Below, piece by piece: positions 46,193 to 55,433 of a stretch of 64,000 bases of DNA. Within the stretch, counting starts at the first letter, position 1. Each line of letters starts with the position of its first letter. Source of the DNA: Chitinophagaceae bacterium UBA4407. Its GTDB lineage: Bacteria > Bacteroidota > Bacteroidia > Chitinophagales > Chitinophagaceae. The translations under genes were made by a program, and so were the position numbers. The notes below the pieces were generated by a model, which had not been told where the DNA came from, made no database searches, and worked only from the letters and a program-made list of their open reading frames with translations. The stretch lies in the NCBI GenBank assembly GCA_002390845.1, contig DGQT01000106.1, positions 1 to 64,000 on the forward strand, written 5' to 3'.

Positions 46193-47821
46193 ATGAAGCG
46201 CAGAAACATTTTAAAAGGACTATCCCTATTACCGTTTGCAGGAGCTGCCTCCATCAGGTCGGCATTTGGTGAGCCTGTAGATAAAAACCCCATCGGTTCC
46301 GGTGGTGATTTCTTCGATGAACAGAATATCTTTCGTTCCATTGGCGTAGAACCTATTATCAATTGCCGTGGTACATTCACCATTATCGGTGGTTCTATCG
46401 AAAGGCCTGAAGTACGGGCCGCAATGGAAGCAGCATCAAAGAATTTTATTCAATACGATGAGCTTGCAGATGGTATCAACAAACGCCTCGCAGAAATAAC
46501 CGGCGCTGAGTGGGCTTTGGTTTCTGCAGGTTGTGCTGCAGGTTTAAAACATGTTACCGCTGCTTGTGTTACAGGTGGTAATCCGGAGAAACTGATTCGC
46601 ATTCCACACCTCGAAGGCTTTGAAAAAACCGAAGTAATTATTCCATCTTCATCACGAAATGTGTACGATCATGCAATAAGAAATATTGGTGTAACCATTG
46701 TTCAGGTTGATACACTGAAAGAAATGGAAAGCGCAATGAATGAGAAAACCGCAATGATTTACCTGATGGCATTTGATGAAGCGCAACCCGGTAACGAATT
46801 TACTTTAGAGAATGTTTCAAAAATTGCAAAGCCAAAGAATATCCCTATACTGATTGATGCAGCAGCCGAAGTATTAACTATACCCAATGTGCATTTACAA
46901 AAGGGAGCGGATATTGTTGCCTACAGTGGTGGTAAAGCTATTTGCGGTCCGCAATGTGCAGGATTAATACTTGGCAAAAAAGATATACTAATGTCTGCAT
47001 GGCAGGCAAGTTCGCCGCATCATGGGCCTGGCCGCGATAATAAAGTGGGTCGTGAAGAAATGATGGGCATGCTTGCCGCAGTAGAAGCGTGGACAAAACG
47101 TGATCATGCCGGTGAATGGAAAACATGGTTGGGTTATCTCGATACTATTTCTAAAAAATTAACTTCCATTCCGGGTGTTACTGCATCTGTTTTTGAGCCA
47201 ACTGAATTATCCAACCGCTCCCCGGTATTGAATTTATTCTGGGACCCGGCAAAATTCAATATCACTGGTGCTGAGATAGCTGAGCTGGTGGGCAGAAGCA
47301 AACCAAGAATTGCTGTTGGCAGCGATGATAAAGACGGGCAATCATCGCTCAATATTACAACTGGCCAAATGCAGCCCGGTAATGATATGATTGTTGCAAA
47401 CAGGTTGTATGAAGTACTTACAACAAAGCGTAGCCCGAAGAGCACTGCGAATGTAATGCCAACCGCAAACTTAAGCGGTAGTTGGGAAGCAACGATACAA
47501 TTCTTCAGCAGCTCGAGTAAACATATGCTGTTTATTGAACAGGATGGCAAATGGATTAAGGGTGCTCATAAAGGCGATTTTACTACAAGAGAATTAACCG
47601 GCGAACTTGAAAGTAATACGATGGTAAAAATGAAAAGTTCTGAACATCGTCCCGGCGATAATGTGACTTTTATTTTTACAGGAAATATCAATAGTGATAC
47701 CATTTCCGGTTCGATCTATATGGGTGAGTACCGCACCGCGACTTTCACAGCTAAAAGAACCAGCTATAAAATAACGCCGCAAGAAATTACAGTTCCTGGC
47801 GGGCCGCCATTAGCTACATAA
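46193..47821 (+). CDS. exported SelA-like PLP lyase with extra C-terminal beta domain (copy 2)
   Basis: A 542-residue relative of the lyases at 42098 and 52568. The leader MKRRNILKGLSLLPFAG is twin-arginine-like, the Schiff-base lysine is K248 in SGGKAICGPQC, and the cofactor Asp is in LIDAAAE. The catalytic part ends near residue 415. It is followed by about 115 residues absent from the other two copies (SGSWEATIQF, HMLFIEQDGKWIKGAHKGDF, DTISGSIYMGEYRTATF), a beta-strand pattern like a small lipocalin-type barrel. That domain could bind substrate or wall material. The two amidohydrolase genes follow in the same direction. Confidence 0.86.
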   Translation: MKRRNILKGLSLLPFAGAASIRSAFGEPVDKNPIGSGGDFFDEQNIFRSIGVEPIINCRGTFTIIGGSIERPEVRAAMEAASKNFIQYDELADGINKRLAEITGAEWALVSAGCAAGLKHVTAACVTGGNPEKLIRIPHLEGFEKTEVIIPSSSRNVYDHAIRNIGVTIVQVDTLKEMESAMNEKTAMIYLMAFDEAQPGNEFTLENVSKIAKPKNIPILIDAAAEVLTIPNVHLQKGADIVAYSGGKAICGPQCAGLILGKKDILMSAWQASSPHHGPGRDNKVGREEMMGMLAAVEAWTKRDHAGEWKTWLGYLDTISKKLTSIPGVTASVFEPTELSNRSPVLNLFWDPAKFNITGAEIAELVGRSKPRIAVGSDDKDGQSSLNITTGQMQPGNDMIVANRLYEVLTTKRSPKSTANVMPTANLSGSWEATIQFFSSSSKHMLFIEQDGKWIKGAHKGDFTTRELTGELESNTMVKMKSSEHRPGDNVTFIFTGNINSDTISGSIYMGEYRTATFTAKRTSYKITPQEITVPGGPPLAT

Positions 47822-47837
47822 AGTTTAGGCCTGTGGG

Positions 47838-47922
47838 TTTCTTTTGCTGCATATTGTTGTGCAGCACAAGAGTGCGACGCAAGGATGTATCATAGTAGTA
47901 ATACGGTTGGGTTCATAAAAAA
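47838..47922 (-). repeat. intergenic repeat locus 22
   Basis: AGCACAAGAGTGCGACGCAAGG, ending CGGTTGGGTTCATAAAAAA, just upstream of the first amidohydrolase. Confidence 0.83.
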
Positions 47923-47929
47923 TTTATTA

Positions 47930-49198
47930 ATGATGCATTTAAAAAAAATATCCTGTCTCCTTTTCTGCGTGATTGTTTTATTTCAATCATTGCATGCGCA
48001 ACAATTTGACCTGCTGTTAAAAGGCGGCCATGTAATTGATCCCAAAAATAAGATTGATGCAATAATGGACGTAGCTATTGCCAACGGCAAAATCGCGCAG
48101 GTGGCAAATGATATTCCTGCCGGCAATGCAAAAAAAGTAGTTGACGTAAGCGGCTTGTATGTTACGCCGGGAATTATTGATATGCATGTGCATGCGTTCA
48201 ACGGAACCGATGTGGATGCATACATTGCCAATGGTTTAACTGCGCTGCCGCCTGATGGCTTTACGTTCAGGGCTGGTGTTACAACGGTGGTAGATGCTGG
48301 CTCGTCGGGTTGGAGAAATTTTCGGCAGTTTAAGAAGCAAACAATTGATAAATCGCAAACAAGAGTACTTGCTTTGCTGAATATTGTCGGCAATGGAATG
48401 GTGGGTCGTTTTGAAGAACAGGACACTACAGATATGAACCCTGAGCAAACGGCCTACATGATTAAGAAATTATATCCTGATATTATTGTGGGTATTAAAG
48501 CTGCACATTATTGGGGTGGTTTTACGCAGGTTGATCTTGCTGTGGAAGCTGGCAACCTTGCAAATGTTCCGGTAATGGTAGACTTTGGAGAGCATCAGCC
48601 ACCGAACTCTATTGAAGCATTGTTCATGCAACATCTTAGACCGGGTGACATGTTTACGCATACTTTTTCTTATGGCCCTGCGAACAGGGAAACAATTGTT
48701 GACGAAAACGGTAAAGTAAAACCATTTGTGTTCGCTGCACAGAAGCGAGGGATCATTTTTGATGTGGGGCATGGTGGTGGCGCATTCTCGTGGCGACAGG
48801 CTGTACCAGCTATGCAACAAGGGTTTCAGCCGAATGTGATCAGCACCGATCTGCATGCAGAAAGCATGAACGGTGGCATGAAAGATATGAGCAATGTGAT
48901 GTCGAAATTTCTTGCAATGGGCATGAGTTTGCAGGATGTGATTCTTCGCTCAACATGGAATCCTGCAAACGCCATCAAAAGGCCTGACCTTGGAAATCTA
49001 AGCGTAGGATCGGACGCAGATATTGCCGTATTCAATGTGCTGAAAGGAGACTTTGGTTTTCTTGATGTACGCAAAACCAAATTAAAAGGCACGCAAAAAC
49101 TATCGGCCGAGTTAACCATTCGTGCCGGTAAAATTGTGTGGGATTTAAACGGCATCAGTGCACCAACATGGGAAGAGGAAATGAAAAAAAGTCAATGA
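47930..49198 (+). CDS. exported amidohydrolase/deacetylase (copy A)
   Basis: An amidohydrolase-superfamily enzyme of the dihydroorotase/deacetylase type that partners SelA-like lyases in other bacteria (the EF_0837/EF_0838 pairing). A signal peptide (1-24, SLHAQ) predicts export. Metal-site residues: H86 and H88 (IDMHVH), carbamylation-type K190 (VGIKAAHYWG), H244 (THTF) and Asp307 (STDLH). Residue 218 is Asp (VMVDFG), where many relatives have a metal-binding His. The frame extends upstream to 47885; the ATG pair at 47930/47933 begins the leader. Length 422. Its stop overlaps the next start (ATGA), so translation is coupled. Confidence 0.86.
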   Translation: MMHLKKISCLLFCVIVLFQSLHAQQFDLLLKGGHVIDPKNKIDAIMDVAIANGKIAQVANDIPAGNAKKVVDVSGLYVTPGIIDMHVHAFNGTDVDAYIANGLTALPPDGFTFRAGVTTVVDAGSSGWRNFRQFKKQTIDKSQTRVLALLNIVGNGMVGRFEEQDTTDMNPEQTAYMIKKLYPDIIVGIKAAHYWGGFTQVDLAVEAGNLANVPVMVDFGEHQPPNSIEALFMQHLRPGDMFTHTFSYGPANRETIVDENGKVKPFVFAAQKRGIIFDVGHGGGAFSWRQAVPAMQQGFQPNVISTDLHAESMNGGMKDMSNVMSKFLAMGMSLQDVILRSTWNPANAIKRPDLGNLSVGSDADIAVFNVLKGDFGFLDVRKTKLKGTQKLSAELTIRAGKIVWDLNGISAPTWEEEMKKSQ

Positions 49199-50469
49199 GA
49201 AACCAGTCAGCATACCAAGTAACTCCTTCCGGCAGCATTCGTGTTGCTGGAAGAGTTTTTCTTGTGGTTGTATTGATTTTAGCGACTGTTTTTACTTATG
49301 CGCAGCAATACGATTTACTTATAAAGAAAGGGCATGTAATTGATCCAAAAAATAAAATTGATGCAATTACAGATGTTGCCATTATAGAGGGAAAGATTGC
49401 AAAGATTGCAGCAAATATTCCGGCAACCGAATCGAAAAAAATAATTGACGCAACTGGTTTGTATGTAACGCCAGGTTTGATTGATATGCACACCCATGTA
49501 TTTGTGGGCAGCAAAGCAGGGACTTTCACCGATGGAATTTACAGCGTGTCGGCCGATGATTTCAGCTTCAGGTCAGGCGTTACAACAATGGTGGATGCCG
49601 GAACTTCGGGCTGGCAGAATTTTCAATTGTTCAAAGAACAGGTAATAGATCATTCGCAAACACGCATACTTGCTTTCTTAAATATTTTTGGCGCGGGCCT
49701 TGGTAGCGGACAAGCGATAAAAGAAATCAGCAGCATTAATGAAGATTCTTCAATCGCAGTAATGCAGCGATACAAAGAAATTATTGTTGGCGCAAGAATT
49801 GGTCATTATGACGGAGGCGACTGGACGCCGTTTAACAGCGCTCTCGATGCTGCAACAAAAATGAATGAACCACTTTTTGTAGAGTGCCATCTGCCGCAAT
49901 ACAGTCTGCAGGATCAGCTAAGTAAAATGCGACCAGGCGACATCATTACACATTCTTATGAAGAGATCAGTGAGCGCATGCCTGTTGTTGACAGCAACGG
50001 AAAACTTAATTCGTTCGTGCTAGATGCGCAGAAGCGCGGTGTGTTGTTCGACGTTGGTCATGGTGGTGCTGGCTTCTGGTTTAGCCAGGCTGTGCCTGCG
50101 TTTCAGCAGGGGCTTGCACCCAATACTTTTGGTACCGACCTGCACCGTTTTAGTATGAATGCAGGCATGAAAAGTATATTGAACGTAATGTCGAAATACC
50201 TGAACATGGGCATGAGTTTAAATGATGTGGTAACCCGTGCCACATGGAATGCTGCAAAGGCTTTGAAGCATGAAGAGCTTGGTAATTTGAGTGAAGGTGC
50301 TGTTGCCGAAATAGCGGTACTCAATCTCTTGCATGGAAATTTTGGTTTTGTAGATGCTGGCGGCAAGCGCATGGAAGGCAATCAAAAATTAGATGCAGAA
50401 CTCACCATTCGTGCAGGCAAAATTGTGTGGGATTTGAATGGATTATCGGCTCAACCATTTAAGCAATAA
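49195..50469 (+). CDS. exported amidohydrolase/deacetylase (copy B)
   Basis: A paralogue of the enzymes at 47930 and 53846, translated from an ATG that overlaps the previous stop. Residues 1-37 form a long leader (RVFLVVVLILATVFTYAQQ). H99 and H101 (IDMHTH), H253 (THSY) and the TDLH Asp are kept. The lysine expected at the carbamylation position is Arg201 (VGARIGHY), and the next block reads FVECH rather than MVDFG. The metal centre must therefore differ from copy A; it may be mononuclear or act on a different amide. Length 424. Confidence 0.84.
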   Translation: MRNQSAYQVTPSGSIRVAGRVFLVVVLILATVFTYAQQYDLLIKKGHVIDPKNKIDAITDVAIIEGKIAKIAANIPATESKKIIDATGLYVTPGLIDMHTHVFVGSKAGTFTDGIYSVSADDFSFRSGVTTMVDAGTSGWQNFQLFKEQVIDHSQTRILAFLNIFGAGLGSGQAIKEISSINEDSSIAVMQRYKEIIVGARIGHYDGGDWTPFNSALDAATKMNEPLFVECHLPQYSLQDQLSKMRPGDIITHSYEEISERMPVVDSNGKLNSFVLDAQKRGVLFDVGHGGAGFWFSQAVPAFQQGLAPNTFGTDLHRFSMNAGMKSILNVMSKYLNMGMSLNDVVTRATWNAAKALKHEELGNLSEGAVAEIAVLNLLHGNFGFVDAGGKRMEGNQKLDAELTIRAGKIVWDLNGLSAQPFKQ

Positions 50470-50480
50470 GAGAAATATTG

Positions 50481-50632
50481 TGAGCCGGGCTGAAGAATAT
50501 GAATGAAGCTTTAGTTGCGTCGCACTCTTGTACGTTCGGAAGATTTCGCGGCAATGGTGCACGATGTTATAAAGCACAAGTGTGCGACGCAACAGAAGCT
50601 CATTAGAATTGTAAAAGCTGGGCTCAAAAAAA
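50481..50632. repeat. intergenic repeat locus 23, inverted pair
   Basis: Forward arm: TGTGAGCCGGGCTGAAG through TTGCGTCGCACTCTTGTACG. Reverse arm: CACAAGTGTGCGACGCAACAGAAGC through GCTGGGCTCAAAAAAAG. The arms are about 25 bases apart; this is one of the cleanest fold-backs in the window. Confidence 0.9.
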
Positions 50633-50656
50633 GAAAATCAATTTGAGTTTATACAA

Positions 50657-52405
50657 ATGCAGAAGAATATAAAAAAAATATCAGGGTTGGTTTGTTTGAT
50701 GTTTGTGTTGTTTTGTCTTATTCAATGCAATAACGCACCCAAACTACCAGCTGGCGATGCGGATAACGGCGGACTCTTTTTACCTGGCGGTTTTGAAGCA
50801 GTTGTTGTTGCTGACAGCACAGGCCCTGCAAGGCATATTGCAGTTAGCGACAATGGCGACATTTATGTAAAAATGCGCAGCTCTGAAATAGGTGCGGGCA
50901 ATCTTGTTTTAAGAGATACCAATGGCGATGGCAAAGCAGATTCATCTGTACATTTCGGCGATTATTTTAATGAAGGAGATCTTTCCAATTGCATGCGCAT
51001 CCACGACGGCTGGTTGTATTTTGCTTCCGAACTTGTTGTGTACAGGATGAAGCTTACACCTGGTAAAATGGTTCCTGAAGGCAAAATGGATACCGTTTTT
51101 ACAGAAGAAGATTCGCGTGGCTCGCACTGGCATATTACCAAGCCAATTGCGTTTGATGATAAAAACCATTTGTATATTCCATTTGGTGCGCCATCGAATG
51201 CCTGCCAGGATCTGGTAAGAACACCCGGCGGCACGCCCGGTTTTGCCGGTATGGATCCTTGTCCGGAGTTGGAAGACTATGCAGGAATTTGGCAGTTTCC
51301 CGCAGATAAACTCAACATGACAAAAAAGGACGGAAGAAAGTTTGCAACAGGTATCCGCAGCGTTGTTGCGATGGACTGGAACAAGGATGATAAAAACCTG
51401 TACGTTGCAATGCATGGCCGCGATGACCTGAATATGTTATGGCCAAATATGTTTTCGCAATGGCAAAGCGCTGTGCTACCTGCCGAAGAATTTATAAGAG
51501 TAAAGGATGGAAATAATTTCGGCTGGCCCTACAGTTATTACGACCAGATGCAGCAAAAAAATGTGCTTGCTCCTGAGTACGGTGGCGATGGAAAAAAGCC
51601 TGCAAGAGACAGCACCGTACAAAATCCCTTGATTGGTTTTCCTGCACACTGGGCACCAAACGACCTTTTGTTTTACCAGGGCGATCAGTTTCCCGAACAT
51701 TACAGACATGGCGCATTCATTGCGTTTCATGGAAGTACAAATCGTTCGCCCTATCCGCAGGCCGGTTATTTTGTTGCGTTCGTTCCATTTAAAGATGGGC
51801 AACCTTCCGGCGACTGGGAAGTGTTTGCAGATGGCTTTGCAGGCGTTGATCCCATTGTGAACACAGGCGATGCAAAGTATAGGCCTATGGGTCTGGCAAT
51901 GGGCCCGGATGGGTCAATATATATTTCGGATTCACGCAAGGGCAAGATATGGCGCATCATGTACAAAGGCGACAAACAAAACTTCGGCGAAGAGCAACTT
52001 GCTGCAATGGAAAAAAGAAAAGCCAATGCTAACATTCGCACACCCGATGAAGTGAATGATAATTTATACAAAGGCAAAGTAATGCCGGGATCGCAGGTTT
52101 ATATAAAGTATTGCGTGAGCTGTCACCAGTATAATGGCGAAGGTGATGGCAGTCGTTTTCCCCCGATAAAAAATTCTGATTGGGTTACCGGTGACAGAAA
52201 GAAATTGATCAATGTTGTGCTGAATGGTTTGAACGAGCCAGTTAAAGTAAATGGCAAAAATTTTAATAGCATTATGCCGGCACACAGCTTTTTAAAAGAT
52301 GAAGAAATTGCACAAGTGCTCACTTATTTACGCCAGCACTTTAATGGGCAGAAAGATTCAGTTTCAGCCGCTGAAGTAAAGAAGCTAAGGGGTAGTAGTA
52401 AGTGA
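50657..52405 (+). CDS. lipoprotein sugar dehydrogenase-like protein with cytochrome c domain (copy 2)
   Basis: A paralogue of the protein at 43546 with the same order: lipoprotein leader (LIQC), propeller (DADNGGLFLPGGFEAVVVAD, ARHIAVSDNGDIYVKM, LYVAMHGRDDLNMLWP, GFPAHWAPNDLLFYQGDQFP) and heme site C486-V-S-C489-H490 with a nearby MPAHSF. Length 582. It is placed between the copy A/B amidohydrolases and the third lyase, all in the same direction. The two dehydrogenases keep the whole fold, so each probably serves a different sugar or anomer rather than one being a decayed duplicate. Confidence 0.87.
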   Translation: MQKNIKKISGLVCLMFVLFCLIQCNNAPKLPAGDADNGGLFLPGGFEAVVVADSTGPARHIAVSDNGDIYVKMRSSEIGAGNLVLRDTNGDGKADSSVHFGDYFNEGDLSNCMRIHDGWLYFASELVVYRMKLTPGKMVPEGKMDTVFTEEDSRGSHWHITKPIAFDDKNHLYIPFGAPSNACQDLVRTPGGTPGFAGMDPCPELEDYAGIWQFPADKLNMTKKDGRKFATGIRSVVAMDWNKDDKNLYVAMHGRDDLNMLWPNMFSQWQSAVLPAEEFIRVKDGNNFGWPYSYYDQMQQKNVLAPEYGGDGKKPARDSTVQNPLIGFPAHWAPNDLLFYQGDQFPEHYRHGAFIAFHGSTNRSPYPQAGYFVAFVPFKDGQPSGDWEVFADGFAGVDPIVNTGDAKYRPMGLAMGPDGSIYISDSRKGKIWRIMYKGDKQNFGEEQLAAMEKRKANANIRTPDEVNDNLYKGKVMPGSQVYIKYCVSCHQYNGEGDGSRFPPIKNSDWVTGDRKKLINVVLNGLNEPVKVNGKNFNSIMPAHSFLKDEEIAQVLTYLRQHFNGQKDSVSAAEVKKLRGSSK

Positions 52406-52437
52406 TAAGTTGTAAGTAATAAGTTTTAAGTATGTAT

Positions 52438-52525
52438 GGTTTTTGATGCTTCATAATCAGAACGTACAAGTGTGCGACGCAAGGAACGGTGAGTAAAGAA
52501 CAAATGCCGGGTCAAAAAAAATGCT
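52438..52525 (-). repeat. intergenic repeat locus 24
   Basis: GAACGTACAAGTGTGCGACGCAAGG, ending TGCCGGGTCAAAAAAAA. Confidence 0.83.
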
Positions 52526-52567
52526 TAATAATTTTCAAGGTTTATATCTAATCAAAAATTTTAAAAC

Positions 52568-53791
52568 ATGAAACGCAGAGACATTCTAAAAGGGTTATCG
52601 GTACTGCCTTTTGCAGGCGGCGTAATGGGAAGTTTGCTACCTTCAGAAACAGCTGTGGCGGCAGTGTCTGGTGTTAAGCGTAATCTGTTTGCCGAGCTTG
52701 GTCTGCGCACTTTTATAAATGCGGCGGGCAACTACACTTCCATGACCGCCTCGCTGATGCCGGACGAAGTAATGGACGCTATCAACAGCAGCTCGAAAGA
52801 ATTTGTGATGCTGGAAGAAGTGCAGGACAAAGTAGGCGAAAAGATCGCGGCATTGTGCCATGCAGAGGCTGCTTTTGTTACAGCCGGTTGCTGGAGTGCA
52901 CTTGTATTGGGAACGGCAGGTGTATTAACAGGGATGGATGCAAAAAAAGTTGCGCAATTGCCAAAGCTTGAGGGTACCGGAATGAAGAGTGAAGTGATTA
53001 TTCAAAAGACACATATCAATGGATACGATCATGCGCTTACCAATACCGGGGTGAGCATTATTACTGTAGAAACCAGGGAAGAAGCAGAGGCTGCTATAAA
53101 CGATAAAACTGCTATGCTTTGGTTTTTAAACAGGGAAGCACCTGCGGGTAAAATTCAGCACCAGGAATGGCTGGAGATTGCAAAAAAACACAACCTGCCT
53201 ACAATGATTGATATGGCTGCAGATGTACCACCTGTTGAGAATTTATGGAAGTATAATGATATGGGTTTCGACCTTGTTTGCATATCCGGCGGCAAAGCTA
53301 TATGTGGCCCGCAGAGTGCAGGAATATTGATGGGTAAAAAAGATTTAATTGCTGCTGCACGTTTAAGTGCTCCACCCAAAGGTGGCAATATTGGTCGTGG
53401 CATGAAAGTAAATAAAGAAGAGATCATTGGTATGTATGTAGCACTGGATAGTTATGTGAAAAGAGATCATGCAAAAGAATGGAAAGTATGGGAAGACCGC
53501 ATTGCAGTGATTAATAATGCCGTTAAACCTGTTGCTGGCGTTACTACAGAAGTAATGGTGCCGCCGGTTGCAAATCATAATCCTTCACTGATCATTTCCT
53601 GGGATCCCAATAAAGTGAAACTTACCCGCGACAGCATGGGAGAAAAATTACGCAAGGGCACGCCTTCTATTGAAACGATTGCATGGGAGACAGAAAACAG
53701 TATTCGCATTACGGTATTTATGCTAAAGCCCGGTCAGGAAAAAATTGTTGCTTCAAGAATTAAGGAAGAACTGTTACTTGCTTCTGTATAA
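52568..53791 (+). CDS. exported SelA-like PLP-dependent lyase (copy 3)
   Basis: A 407-residue enzyme close in sequence to the one at 42098 throughout. The leader is MKRRDILKGLSVLPFAGG (twin-arginine-like), the Schiff-base lysine is K243 in SGGKAICGPQS, and the cofactor Asp is in MIDMAAD. It lacks the extra C-terminal domain of copy 2. The third amidohydrolase follows after 54 bases, repeating the lyase-amidohydrolase pairing. Predicted to release ammonia from a deacylated amino-sugar acid or related amino acid. Confidence 0.88.
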   Translation: MKRRDILKGLSVLPFAGGVMGSLLPSETAVAAVSGVKRNLFAELGLRTFINAAGNYTSMTASLMPDEVMDAINSSSKEFVMLEEVQDKVGEKIAALCHAEAAFVTAGCWSALVLGTAGVLTGMDAKKVAQLPKLEGTGMKSEVIIQKTHINGYDHALTNTGVSIITVETREEAEAAINDKTAMLWFLNREAPAGKIQHQEWLEIAKKHNLPTMIDMAADVPPVENLWKYNDMGFDLVCISGGKAICGPQSAGILMGKKDLIAAARLSAPPKGGNIGRGMKVNKEEIIGMYVALDSYVKRDHAKEWKVWEDRIAVINNAVKPVAGVTTEVMVPPVANHNPSLIISWDPNKVKLTRDSMGEKLRKGTPSIETIAWETENSIRITVFMLKPGQEKIVASRIKEELLLASV

Positions 53792-53845
53792 AAGTATTCG
53801 AGTTTTTTAGCTGATATAAAATGTTTAACCGCAAAAAATAATGTT

Positions 53846-55105
53846 ATGAAAAAAATAGGTTGTTTACTAGCTGTTTTATTTTGTTTTTTTGGGAATGCCG
53901 TTTTCGCTCAGTCTTATGATATTGTAATTAAGGGCGGCCATGTTATTGATCCGAAGAATAATATTGATGCAATATTGGATGTTGCCATCAACGATGGCAA
54001 AGTAACACAAGTAGCAAATAATATTGATGCAAAACAGGCTATACAGGTAGTTGATGCGAAAGGTTTGTACGTAATGCCGGGCCTGATCGATCTGCATGCC
54101 CATGTTTTTTTTGGCACCGAGCCAGATCATTATTTAAGCAATGGTTTGGTGGCCGTTGTGCCTGATGGTTTTACGTTTCGTGTGGGTGTTACTACCGTAT
54201 GCGATGCAGGTGGTGCCGGTTGGAAATCTTTCGCAACATTCAAGAAAAATATTATAGATAATTCGCAAACACGGGTGTTATCTTTTTTAAATATTGTTGG
54301 CGAAGGCATGCGTGGCGGCGCTTATGAACAGAACATCAACGACATGGATTCAAAGATGGCTGCCTTTGTTGCAAAGCAAAACAAAGACATTGTGGTGGGC
54401 TTTAAAGTGGCGCATTACAGTGGCGCCGAATGGACACCCGTTGACCGCGGCGTTGAGGCAGGCAAACTTGCCAACATGCCTGTTATGATTGATTTTGGAG
54501 GCAACAACCCGCCTTTGTCATTGGAAGAATTGTTTATGAAACACCTTCGTCCCGGCGATATTTACACCCACACTTACACCTTGCTCGAAGGCAATGTTAG
54601 GGAAACCGTTGTAGATTCTGCAACCAGTAAAGTAAAGCCGTTTATATGGGATGCAATTAAAAAAGGAATTGTATTTGATGTAGGTTATGGTGGTGCCAGT
54701 TTCAATTTTACGCAGGCCATTCCGGCATTAAAGCAAGGCTTCTTTCCCAAGACCATCAGCACCGATTTGCACACAGGAAGTATGAATACATCTATGAAAA
54801 ATCAGCTCGATGTAATGTCAAAATTTTTACTCATGGGCATGCCTTTGAATGAAGTCATCAAAGCAAGTACATGGGCGCCTGCGAAGGTAATTAAGCATGA
54901 AGAGTTGGGCAATCTTTCTGTTGGCGGCATTGCCGACGTTGCAATATTGGATTTACGCCAGGGTAACTTTGGATTTTATGACAAGACCGGCTATAAAGTA
55001 AATGGCACACAAAAATTTGAATGTGCAATGACGATCAAAGGTGGCAAGATCGTGTACGATTTAAATGGCATCGCAGATCCCATTTATGCGCCAAGAAAAA
55101 AATAG
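53846..55105 (+). CDS. exported amidohydrolase/deacetylase (copy C)
   Basis: The third exported member. A signal peptide (1-21, AVFAQ) is followed by the metal-site residues H84/H86 (IDLHAH), K187 (VGFKVAHYSG), H242 (THTY) and the TDLH Asp. Asp216 (VMIDFG) matches copy A. The block FDVGHGG of copies A and B reads FDVGYGG here (Y281). It keeps the lysine that copy B lacks, so A and C are the more canonical pair. Length 419. It is grouped with lyase copy 3, 54 bases upstream. Confidence 0.86.
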   Translation: MKKIGCLLAVLFCFFGNAVFAQSYDIVIKGGHVIDPKNNIDAILDVAINDGKVTQVANNIDAKQAIQVVDAKGLYVMPGLIDLHAHVFFGTEPDHYLSNGLVAVVPDGFTFRVGVTTVCDAGGAGWKSFATFKKNIIDNSQTRVLSFLNIVGEGMRGGAYEQNINDMDSKMAAFVAKQNKDIVVGFKVAHYSGAEWTPVDRGVEAGKLANMPVMIDFGGNNPPLSLEELFMKHLRPGDIYTHTYTLLEGNVRETVVDSATSKVKPFIWDAIKKGIVFDVGYGGASFNFTQAIPALKQGFFPKTISTDLHTGSMNTSMKNQLDVMSKFLLMGMPLNEVIKASTWAPAKVIKHEELGNLSVGGIADVAILDLRQGNFGFYDKTGYKVNGTQKFECAMTIKGGKIVYDLNGIADPIYAPRKK

Positions 55106-55109
55106 AATT

Positions 55110-55372
55110 ATTGTGAGCCGGGCTATCGAAATTCTATGAAGCTTTTCTTGCGTCGCACTCTTGTACGGTTGAAATTATATCAGCTTTACCGAAGCGTAGA
55201 TTGGCCGGGGGATAAACACAAGAGCCAATTGAAAATTCAAACAGGCATAGGAAGTTGTTTAGATTTGGTTTGCAAGATTGCGCAGCATGCGGGACGATGC
55301 TATTTTTACAGAAGATGAACGGATTGCGACGCAACGAAGATGCCATGAAAACTACTGCTGGTATTACCATCA
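55110..55372. repeat. intergenic repeat locus 25, inverted pair
   Basis: Forward arm: TGTGAGCCGGGCTATCG through CTTGCGTCGCACTCTTGTACGG, then TACCGAAGCGTAGATTGG. Reverse arm: GGATTGCGACGCAACGAAGATGCCATG. It covers most of the gap 55106-55433; an upstream extension of the lactonase frame through it is not credible. Confidence 0.85.
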
Positions 55373-55433
55373 TTCATTTTTAAAAGCTTTTTATATTTTC
55401 AAAATAACGGACGGGCTCAACAAAAAATATCGC

